Assembly (NCBI GenBank): GCA_963422275.1
Contig: OY729418.1
Coordinates: 1,302,001-1,366,000, forward strand
Length of the DNA stretch: 64,000 nt
Reading direction: 5' to 3'
Source of the DNA: G963422275 sp963422275
GTDB taxonomy: Bacteria > Pseudomonadota > Alphaproteobacteria > Rhodobacterales > Rhodobacteraceae
The first letter of the stretch is position 1, and each line of letters opens with the position of its first letter. Under the pieces are notes generated by a model, which did no database searches, had not been told where the DNA came from, and saw nothing but the letters and a program-made list of their open reading frames with translations. This document shows positions 18,425 through 25,686 of the stretch, piece by piece. The translations under genes were made by a program, and so were the position numbers.

Positions 18425-19717
18425 TCATACAGCATGAAAGGCAATCGCCCGTCGTCGCACGCCAGCAGCAATGGCTTCCGCCAATGGCTGTGGGAACCCA
18501 TCCGGCAAGTCTGCCAGTGTCTTGTCCAAAGCCGCTTCAAACTTAGACGCGATTTCTGACAAGACCTCTTCCGCCAGCGGAACACCAAAGCCCGCCGCCT
18601 TAGCAGCTTGAAGGAAATTGCGTGGTACCACCACATTGATCCGATAGTGTCCGCCCACCGCCATCGCGAGGCGCATCCGATTCTGGCGAATTTGACCGTC
18701 ATCCACAGCTTTCTGCGCGCTCAGCACATCATAGAGTGGGGTCATGCGGAAACCGCCAGGGCGCAATGCGATGCTGAAATTCTTGGCGTGCCCGTCCGTC
18801 GCTCCTAGAAGCCAAAACAGCGCCTGTGCGCGGAAGAAGGCGCGCTGATCTGCTTCCGGGTCATCACTGCCCGTCAGCAACGCAATCCCTTCGGTGATCC
18901 CTGGCCCGCCATCCATTTGATATTTCTGACTGGGTGGCACCGAAAGCGCCTGACAAAAGTCTTCCTGCGGGAGGCGGATCAACCGGCCATCCTTGGTCCA
19001 GCGCCGATCGAACCTCGTCACAACAAGGCTGCGCACATCCTCAAAGTCAGCAATCTCGACCTCGGCCACATCCATGCCCATGGCGCGGCAGAAGCTCATG
19101 CAGAAGAATTCGTTCTCAACACTGTCAGACAAAACGATACCTGCAGGCAGAACGCCAAGCTGGGTCTTGAGGATATGAGTTGTCGGTGTAAGGCCCGATG
19201 GACGGACCCACGCTCCCTCGTGCCGAAGCAGCGCTGTTTTCTCCTGCGCCCCTGCGATCGAAATGCGAAAGTCGTCTTCCTCCTCCAGCCCAAGAGGAGC
19301 GCTTGCGAGATTGCGCAGCATATCGGCAATCTGCGCCTCAGATACGGGTTCTCCCTCGTGCGCGCCAACCTCGGGCACCTCACCCGAGACGAACTGCAAC
19401 GCCCCCACGCAATCGCGCCCGATTTTCTCCAGCATGTGCCACGCGTCCGTGCCGCCTGCACGCACCCGAACAGCAACGCGCTCGCGTATCGCCTGATTGT
19501 CCGGTAGTAAGTTTTCGAGGTACGCGATGACAGGACCGCCTTGATGCGCCTCTTCGCGCAAAGGCAGTGACAGCGAGATGGGCATGGCGTGCTCCCACGA
19601 CAGCCAGTCCTGATCGTAGGCAAAGCTGATCGCGCCCGATCCAGCGAGACGCAGAGCCCCCACCAGCCTTCCATTCAGAAGCACTTGCATCGTGCCGCTA
19701 CGCCCGCGTTTGGCCAT
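18425..19717 (-). CDS. hipA: HipA-type serine/threonine kinase toxin
   Basis: 430 residues. The N-terminal subdomain (MQVLLNGRLVGALRL) is followed by the kinase fold: SIAGAQEKTALLRHEGAW (ATP-binding loop), THILKTQ, ENEFFCMSFCRAMGMDVAEV, the catalytic LLGATDGHAKNFSI (Asp, about residue 305) and the metal-binding TPLYDVLSA. HipA phosphorylates glutamyl-tRNA synthetase or related targets and causes dormancy; the target here is unknown. Its start overlaps the hipB stop by one base (TGATG), giving the standard antitoxin-toxin order. All catalytic motifs are intact. Confidence 0.93.
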   Translation of the reverse strand: MAKRGRSGTMQVLLNGRLVGALRLAGSGAISFAYDQDWLSWEHAMPISLSLPLREEAHQGGPVIAYLENLLPDNQAIRERVAVRVRAGGTDAWHMLEKIGRDCVGALQFVSGEVPEVGAHEGEPVSEAQIADMLRNLASAPLGLEEEDDFRISIAGAQEKTALLRHEGAWVRPSGLTPTTHILKTQLGVLPAGIVLSDSVENEFFCMSFCRAMGMDVAEVEIADFEDVRSLVVTRFDRRWTKDGRLIRLPQEDFCQALSVPPSQKYQMDGGPGITEGIALLTGSDDPEADQRAFFRAQALFWLLGATDGHAKNFSIALRPGGFRMTPLYDVLSAQKAVDDGQIRQNRMRLAMAVGGHYRINVVVPRNFLQAAKAAGFGVPLAEEVLSEIASKFEAALDKTLADLPDGFPQPLAEAIAAGVRRRAIAFHAV

Positions 19718-19962
19718 CAGAAAATATCCTCGATCTCAAGCGAGCCACCGCGCTCCACCAATCGAAACTCAAGCCCAAGTGCAGCCATGACAGCGAGCAC
19801 CGTAGCGAGCTTGGTTCCGGCATCGCCATTCTCGAGCGACGAAATCGTCGCGACGCGCAAATTCGTGCGCGCACTGATATCGCTTTGGGTCCAGCCGCGC
19901 GCCTTGCGCGTCCGGCGGAGTGCCTCGCCGATCTGTTCGGCCGTTCGTGCTGTGAGGTCCAT
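19717..19962 (-). CDS. hipB: HipB-type antitoxin, XRE helix-turn-helix repressor
   Basis: 81 residues with a Cro/C1-type helix-turn-helix: EALRRTRKARGWTQSDISAR, then LRVATISSLENG and LATVLAVMAALGLEF. HipB binds HipA and represses its own operon. The upstream region 19976-20045 has three identical-arm palindromes that are its likely operators. The stop overlaps the hipA start. Confidence 0.92.
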   Translation of the reverse strand: MDLTARTAEQIGEALRRTRKARGWTQSDISARTNLRVATISSLENGDAGTKLATVLAVMAALGLEFRLVERGGSLEIEDIF

Positions 19963-19975
19963 GACGCGGCTCCTT

Positions 19976-20045
19976 TTACGGCACAGCGTAAATCAAAATA
20001 TATTACGCTGCAACGTAAATATCTGCATTTTACGCCAGAGCGTAA
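19976..20045 (-). promoter_or_regulatory. Three TTACG-N6-CGTAA operators upstream of hipBA
   Basis: Sites at 19976-19991, 20003-20018 and 20030-20045 are each TTACG, six bases, CGTAA. Their starts are exactly 27 bases apart. The nearest lies 14 bases upstream of the hipB start. Equal spacing of about 2.6 helical turns suggests cooperative HipB binding over the promoter, as with other hipBA operators. The arms are seen directly; binding is inferred. Confidence 0.8.
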
Positions 20046-20059
20046 CTCATAGACTGCAC

Positions 20060-20915
20060 TCACGCCTGCAGCCCCGCCGCGCGGACCTGCTCAGGCGTCA
20101 CCAGCCTCGAAGCGATCAGGTCCTCGATCTGTCGATTGGTGATGTGACGACACAGGGGATGGCGCTCGTGAATCCACTCGGCGAGGCTGGCGCGCCCTTT
20201 GGCCTCGGCCTCTCGCACCTTCTCACGATCGGCTTGTATCTGGGAAAGCCCCTTCTCCCATCGACGCAGCTTGAACCAGTTGTCCGAGAAACAGACCTTG
20301 CTGCGCGTGCAACCCTCGCTCTCCTTCGCGCAGGCTTTGACCGCCTGAAGCAGGTCATCGGGCTTCACCCCGGCCTTCACGGCCGCTGAGATCAGGCGCA
20401 GACTGGTCCGCCGGTCTCGGGTCCTGTCCTCGGGATAGGCCACCAGGATCTTCTCAGACTCAAGATCTTCAAGCTCTTCCGTCGCCTCGCGCCTGCGCGC
20501 AGGTGGTTTATGGATGGTTTCAGGATGGTTTGGGGTCCACAGTGACCCCCGTCTCAATATCGGGTTCCGCAGCAGGTTCAAGCGTTGCCACGCGCTCCAG
20601 AACGATGCGGCAGATGACGGTGTAGCCGTTCTTGCAGTGCCGCCGCCCCGTCTCGATCAGGATGCCTTCCCGCAGGAAGTCTATGATCGTGCGCTTCATA
20701 GGACTCTCTTTGATCTCTTTATGAAGCTGAATTATTCCTTTCGATCACCAGATGCCCGAGCCATCGTCGCTCGCCTTGTCGGCCAGAAACATGATGATTT
20801 GCTTGCGCGCGGCACTGCCAAAGCGGCGCTCGGCGCATTCGTTTGCGATGTGGCCTTGGATCGTGCTAATGTTCTGCGAAAGCTGACAGGCTTTTTCTAT
20901 CAGGCCCCGGTTCAC
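20060..20915 (-). pseudogene. Plasmid-type helix-turn-helix protein with a stop and a frameshift
   Basis: A GTG at 20915 opens a frame reading NRGLIEKACQLSQNISTIQ, then RKQIIMFLADKASDDGSGIW. A TGA follows where Cys or Ser is expected, and the same frame goes on SKGIIQLHKEIKESPMKRTI, DFLREGILIETGRRH and VTVDPKPS. One extra base near 20523 shifts to ETIHKPPARRREATEELEDL and on to a stop at 20060. The N-terminal half is a winged-helix domain like those of plasmid replication-associated proteins that use the MFLADKAxDDG motif. The joined product would be about 285 residues. It is dead by two independent lesions. Confidence 0.55.
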
Positions 20916-21040
20916 AGTTGCCGCTGTGGCGGGGTCTTTTCATTTTGGACTGGCGAATTTGGCTTTGAAACTTTCGCTTTTTATTCACTTTTTGTCAGAG
21001 GGCGCTTTGCACCCATAAGTCGTGGTTTTCGAACCGCTTC

Positions 21041-21092
21041 TTTCTGGATTGCAAATCCGTGCAGACCGGTTCGATTCCGGTGCTCGCTTCCA
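21041..21092 (+). other. 3' part of a tRNA-Cys(GCA), possible attachment-site remnant
   Basis: The sequence reads TTGCAAA (anticodon loop, GCA), a T-arm ACCGG-TTCGATT-CCGGT, then an acceptor 3' strand GCTCGCT and TCCA. The 5' half does not pair: no matching acceptor strand or D-arm is found upstream. It is therefore a tRNA 3' end, as left at integrase attachment sites, rather than a working tRNA. It sits between plasmid-like relics and IS remnants. Confidence 0.55.
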
Positions 21093-21129
21093 TGCTTGCT
21101 GGTTTCTTCCATTGCCAAACGTTCGCTGG

Positions 21130-21600
21130 GGAACCTCTGACTTGAAGCGAGTTTGGTTGCGTCGCGGTCGGTTTCCTGCGGTCCGGAACCCCCAAATGCA
21201 CGTTTGCGGCGGAATTGCCTCCGTTTCAGTTCCCGCAGGGCCGTTCTCTGGCAGATTTCCGGACACACGGTCTCCTTTCACGACAAGCGCGGCCGGGCAA
21301 TCATCAGGTTCGAAAAGCCCGGAAGCGGCGCAAGCCGCCGCGCGTTCCTCTCCAGCCCCCGGCAGCGCACCCTGTTGCTGCCGAATGCCCGCTTCAAGAT
21401 CCGGAACGGATGCTCCACCCTTGCCCGCGCCCTTGCCTTCGCCGTCTCGCCAGCGTCCGGCGCCTGCCGGAACTTTCTCCAGCCTTCATCCCGGCAAAGT
21501 GCCGAACCCTCTTGGCCTCGCGGAGCAAGTCCTCCATCACCGGTAGCGGATGCGGCTGCTGTCCCTTGCCGCCGCTCTTGAGACAGTCCGAATTCGTAGA
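21130..21600 (-). mobile_element. Truncated relic of the CTAG-site IS5 element
   Basis: It starts with GGAACCTCTGA, the same 11-base terminal repeat as the element at 22904-23728, and follows it with mismatches and gaps through the conserved stretch CAATCATCAGGTTCGA-AAG and beyond. The opposite terminal repeat is not found. The transposase is broken in all frames. A third, shorter relic lies at about 40000-40190. Confidence 0.6.
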
Positions 21601-21745
21601 AGGCTGGGGCGTAGTTGCCGTTCTATCGATAGTGTCAACGGCAGACGCTTAGCTAATACGGCATTTGATTGACCATGGCGCAAACACTGTAAGTTCACAC
21701 AAAAAAACTGACACCGGACAACAGCAAACACGTGTCAAAACACAA

Positions 21746-22199
21746 GGCTCAATTCGCGATTCGCAGGCTTGGTCTGGCGCTGGCGGCTGCGAGGCAGGCT
21801 CTTGGGGATGGATGCCGGCCGAGCGCGACGAGATGGAACCACCTCGGACAGCTGTCGAGATGCTTGGCGGCGATGCCGCGGAAGCGTCGCGGGAAGCCCT
21901 TGATCCGGCTGTGGCGGCTGGTGGCCGTCTGGATGTGCAGGGCGTCTGGGGCGATCACCGCCGCCAGCGCCCGCTTCACGCTGTTCACGTCGAGTTTCGG
22001 CAGGGTGCGGCTGAGGGTCGCGCCACCACGATCGGCGGCGACCGGAACCGCAGCAACCTTGCGGCATTGCTCCGCCGTCAATTCATCGATGCTCGAAAAT
22101 CAGTCCTGAAACCGCACCCGATCCACTGCTCCGCTCCCCATGGTCAATGCAAGTCGGAACCCAGTGCAGCACATGCGCATGCAAAATGCGAACAGAGCC
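21746..22199 (-). mobile_element. IS1595-family deletion derivative, copy 1 (inverted)
   Basis: Ends at 21746 (GGCTCAATTCGC) and 22199 (reverse of GGCTCTGTTCGC) match the terminal repeats of the copy at 24814-25570. Read on the minus strand, the inside joins an N-terminal scrap to AAVIAPDALHIQTATSRH and the C-terminal SRIKGFPRRFRGIA. Most of the zinc-finger and DDE core is deleted. No target duplication is evident. It ends 6 bases before the brnT start codon. Confidence 0.65.
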
Positions 22200-22205
22200 T
22201 TAATT

Positions 22206-22793
22206 ATGTATATGGAAGAAACCCGGTTCACATGGGACGAGGACAAGAACTTCTCCAACCAGCGTAAGCACGGCCTCAGCTTTGAAGTCGCGGCACGCGT
22301 GTTCCTCGATCCGCTACATCTCTCTGTGCAGGATCGCATCGAGGGTGGGGAGCAACGCTGGCAGACAGTCGGCCAGATCGACGGATTTGCCGTCGTTCTC
22401 GTGGCGCACACGTTCACCAAGCCTGGGCCAACGGACGAGCCGATAGAGGTGACCCAGATCATCTCGGCTCGCCTGCAACACGTAGAGAAAGGAAACGATA
22501 TAAAGAAGGTTGAACACACACCCGACACGCTCCCGTCCTTGACGGAAGCGCAGAAGAAAAGCCTCAAGTGCCTAGCCGCGATGCCCGACGATGAGATCGA
22601 CAAAAACGATATCCCCGAGCTGACCGACGCGCAGCTCGCCGAGATGAAGCGGCCCGAACATTACCGCCCCGTCAAAAAGCAGATCATGGCCCGCTTGGAT
22701 GCCGATGTGTTGGCCTGGCTCAAGGCTGGCAGCAAAGGCTACCAGTCCCGCATGAACGCCATTCTGCGGCAAGCGATGCTGAACGCGAAGTAA
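22206..22793 (+). CDS. BrnT toxin - BrnA antitoxin in one reading frame
   Basis: One uninterrupted frame of 195 residues. Residues 1-100 match BrnT RNase toxins: FTWDEDKNFSNQRKHGLSF, EVAARVFLDPLHL, EQRWQTVGQI, VVLVAHTF and VTQIISAR. Residues 108-195 match BrnA antitoxins: LPSLTEAQKKSLKCL, DDEIDKNDIPEL, YRPVKKQIMARLDADVLAWL and YQSRMNAILRQAM, the C-terminal ribbon-helix-helix. The two are normally separate genes. Here no stop or internal ATG lies between them. The BrnT tail (RLQHVEKGNDIKK) is atypical. The IS relic directly upstream probably removed the native promoter and Shine-Dalgarno sequence. Confidence 0.8.
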   Translation: MYMEETRFTWDEDKNFSNQRKHGLSFEVAARVFLDPLHLSVQDRIEGGEQRWQTVGQIDGFAVVLVAHTFTKPGPTDEPIEVTQIISARLQHVEKGNDIKKVEHTPDTLPSLTEAQKKSLKCLAAMPDDEIDKNDIPELTDAQLAEMKRPEHYRPVKKQIMARLDADVLAWLKAGSKGYQSRMNAILRQAMLNAK

Positions 22794-22903
22794 CGAGAAA
22801 CCATGACCAACTGGTAGGGGTCTGTTCCGGTTAGGTGCAGAATGAGACCCTAAGCGTTTGGTGCATTGATCATTATCAGTGCGGTGTATATCAGGGCCGC
22901 TAG

Positions 22904-23728
22904 GGAACCTCTGATTTGGGGAGTTTTTCTGGCTTTGGCTGCGGAAACTGCCTCTCTTGGCCGCATCGGCCGGTTTTTTGCAGCCCGGAAGCCTCAAACG
23001 AGCGTTTTCGGGGCGAAATCGCCGCCGGTTCCGCCCCCGCAGGGCCGATCCGGCAAATTCCGGACACGCTTCTCCCTTGTCATGACAAGTGCGGCTGGGC
23101 AATCATCAGGTTCGAGAAGTCCGGAAGCAGCGCAAGCCGCTGCACGTTCCTCTCCAAACCTCGATGGCGAACCATGTCGCAGCCGAACGCCCGCTCGCGA
23201 TCTGGAATGGATGCTCCACCCGCACCCGCACGCTTCCCGACCCCGCGATATCCGGCGTCAGTCCGGACTTTCTCCTCGCCGTGCAGAAGCCGACCCGAAG
23301 GCGTCAGGCCATGAGCGTTGGCGGCCGTTCCCTCCAGATGGTGCACCAGACCCCGGGGGTCGATGCCGATGTGCAGCTTCATCCCGAAATGCCACTGGTT
23401 CCCCTTCCTCGTCCGGTGCATCTCCGGATCGCAGGCGTTGCTCCTGTTCCCGGTTGGCGACGGCGCCGAAATGATGGTGGCGTCAACGATGCCGCCCTTC
23501 GGATACGCCGGCACAATGCGGGCCTCCAGGCGCGCCCATGGGATCAGGCCGTCCATCCGCTCCAGAAAGATCTCGCGGCGGTCTTGCGATCGCATTCGAG
23601 GCTGGCGAAGGTCAATTGCCGAAGGCGCTGCATGTCGTGATTCCCCCGAAAGAAAGGCGTGGCGCAAGACAGCGAGCGCTCCGGATGCGCAATGACACGC
23701 CCAAAATCAGGCTGTGTTCAGAGGTTCC
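22904..23728 (-). mobile_element. IS5-family element in a CTAG target, internally deleted
   Basis: 825 bases with perfect 11-base terminal repeats (GGAACCTCTGA at 22904, its complement ending at 23728). CTAG lies on both sides (22900-22903 and 23729-23732), the target duplication expected for IS5-type elements. The right CTAG is shared with the next element. The transposase inside lacks a central piece, so this copy depends on others to move. Confidence 0.8.
23080..23667 (-). pseudogene. IS5-family transposase with internal deletion
   Basis: The C-terminal part is clear: GGIVDATIISAPSPTGNRSN (first catalytic Asp), DPEMHRTRKGNQWHFGMK, HIGIDPRGLVHHLEGTAAN (second Asp) and EEKVRTDAGYRGV. Upstream, ERMDGLIPWARLEARI and PAYPK match the N-terminus, but about 150 residues that should separate PAYPK from GGIVDAT are missing. 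After the DAGYRGV motif the frame is also degraded. Confidence 0.75.
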
Positions 23729-23732
23729 CTAG

Positions 23733-24571
23733 ATAGTGTCGTCATGAAATGCCAGCCCAGAGCGCCAGACACCGGATCTGCACCGCGGCAAGAAACGATG
23801 CGGCATTCCTGGCGTATCGCGTGGCAATCCCACGCCAGCGCTTGAGCCACGGAAAGGCGTTCTCCACCAAATGCCAGGGCCGGCAGAGATCGACATCATG
23901 CGCTCCGGGGCGCTTGCGGTTGCGCTTCGGCGGAACCGCTGGAATGACTTCATGCTCCTCGAAACAAGACAGGATGGCATTCGTGCCACAGGCCTTGTCC
24001 GCCAGCAAATACTCGGCATCGATCCCTTCAATCAGCTCGACCGCTTGACGGTAATCCGCTGCCGTCCCCTCGGTCGCCAAACACCCGCACCGGCATCCCA
24101 TGCGCGTCCACAGCCAGATGCAGCTTCGTGTCCAGCCCCCTGTTGTGCGACCCATCGCCTGATTGCCACCGACCGCACCGCTCGCAGGGGGATGCAGCTT
24201 GAGATGACTGGCGTCAATCATCAGCCACTTGCAGTCCGGCTCATCCACCAGATGCTCCGGCAACGCCCCCCAGAGACCCTTGTCCCGCCAGCGACAGAAC
24301 CGACGATGGGTGTTTTCCAGTCTCCACAGTCCGGCGGCAAATCACGCCAGGGAGCGCCGATGCGCAGAACCCAGAAAATCGCATCAATGAATCGACGATT
24401 GTCCTGCGCCACCCCAACTTCCCGCTCGGCCAGGCAGATGAGGCTCCAGCAACAGCCAGACCCTGTCCGAAATGTCGTGACGCCGATGAGCCATTCCCAT
24501 GAGTTGCCTCCAAGAACCATCGAGTGAGTTCGACAGACAGTGCAGATAAACATCACTCATGACGACACTAT
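23733..24571 (-). mobile_element. Second IS5-family element, inserted next to the first at the same CTAG
   Basis: 839 bases with perfect 15-base terminal repeats (ATAGTGTCGTCATGA at 23733-23747, complement at 24557-24571). CTAG flanks both ends (23729-23732 and 24572-24575). The left CTAG is also the right CTAG of the preceding element, so three CTAG copies separate two unlike elements. Confidence 0.85.
23742..24556 (-). pseudogene. IS5-family (IS427-like) transposase, frameshifted
   Basis: The N-terminal part reads DNRRFIDAIFWVLRIGAPWR and DLPPDCGDWKTP. A shift then gives EHLVDEPDCKWLMIDASHLK (first Asp), GGNQAMGRTTGG and DAEYLLADKACGTNAI (second Asp), and then HLVENAFPWLKRWRGIATRY (catalytic Glu). 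At least two frameshifts separate the pieces (the DNRRFIDA to EHLVDEP join, and one near 24450-24540). All three catalytic residues survive, so decay is recent or a programmed shift is used; the former is more likely. Confidence 0.7.
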
Positions 24572-24813
24572 CTAGGCCAACCTGTTGGGACGCCTCGCAA
24601 AATTCTTCAAGCCACCGCCTGGAATGCGGTGCTTGGGAAGTGGTCGTGCTCGGGCTGGAGAGTTGAATGGATTTGCAGAGCCCTTTGCGCTGTTCGCCAC
24701 CGCGCTGGCCGAGGCGGTTGGCGTGACATCGGTGCGGGTCAACGAAACCATTCGCGGGCGCCGAGGCATCAATGCCGAGGTCGCGCTACGTCTGACCCCT
24801 TACTTTAACATTT

Positions 24814-25570
24814 GGCTCTGTTCGCACTTCGCAGGCGCATGTGCTATGCTGGGTTCTGACTTGCATTGACCATGGGGAGCGGAACAATGGATCGGGCACG
24901 GTTTCGGGACTGGGTTTCCAGCATCGATGAGCTGACGGCGGCGCAGCGCCGGGAGGCTGCGGCGGTTCTGTCGGATCCGCCGGAGGGCGAGGCCTCTCTG
25001 GCGGCAATCGAGCTGGGGACCGGCGAGGAGCGCCGCTGTCCGCACTGCGACAGCGGCGGCGCGGTGTCCCGGGGCAAGTCGCGCGGCCTGCGCCGCTATC
25101 GCTGCAAATCCTGCGGCCGGACTTTCGGCACCCTCACCGGCACGGCGCTGTCCGGGCTGCATCGCAAGGAGCAATGGCTGTCCTTCGCCGCGTCGCTTGC
25201 CGAGGGCGAGACCATCCGCGGGGCTGCGGTGCGCGCTGCGGGATTGCGCCGAGCACGGCGTTCCGCTGGCGCCACCGCTTCCTGGCGGCGGTTCGGCAGT
25301 CGCCGGACCGGCTCGCCGGGATCGTCGAGGCCGACGAAACCTTCGCGCTCGAAAGCCGCAAGGGCGAGCGGGGCCGTGCACATCCAGACGGTCAACAGTC
25401 GCCACAGCCAGATCAAGGGTTTCCTGCGACGCTTCCGCGGCATCGCCACCAAGTGTCTCGACAGCTATTTGAGGTGGTTCCATCTCGTCGTCCTCGGCAG
25501 GCATCCATCGCCAAGAGCCTGTCTCGCCGCGGCCAGCGCCAGATCATGCCTGCGATTCGCGAATTGAGCC
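24814..25570 (+). mobile_element. IS1595-family element, copy 2, with 8-base target duplication
   Basis: 757 bases. The left end is GGCTCTGTTCGC, the right end the complement of GGCTCAATTCGC; the next bases (CTTCGCAGGC / GAATCGCAGGC) also correspond. The 8-base flank TAACATTT is at 24806-24813 and 25571-25578, the length typical of IS1595. The transposase inside lacks its central region. A further TTAACATT follows directly. Confidence 0.88.
24866..25567 (+). pseudogene. IS1595-family transposase, deleted and frameshifted
   Basis: The N-terminal zinc ribbon is intact (CPHCDSGG, then RYRCKSCGRTFGTLTGTAL), followed by KEQWLSFAASLAEGETI. Near 25245 the frame shifts to GIAPSTAFRWRHRFLAAV and GIVEADETFALESRKGERG, which has the first catalytic Asp. 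It is then joined to VHIQTVNSRHSQIKGFLRRF in the first frame. About 100 residues with the second Asp are missing. It cannot be active. Confidence 0.8.
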
Positions 25571-25686
25571 TAACATTTTAACATTGACACCCGGAACTGG
25601 ATGAATATTCAGGATCGTTTCGAGCGTGAGATTGCCACGCGGGACAAAGTCGACGCTCCAAATGCTATTCGACCCCGAGAGAATGC

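Noticed and set aside
20981..21281. Minus-strand frames with STGIEPVCTDLQS-like sequence
   Set aside because: This is the well-known antisense translation of a tRNA 3' end, here the tRNA-Cys remnant, not a protein gene.
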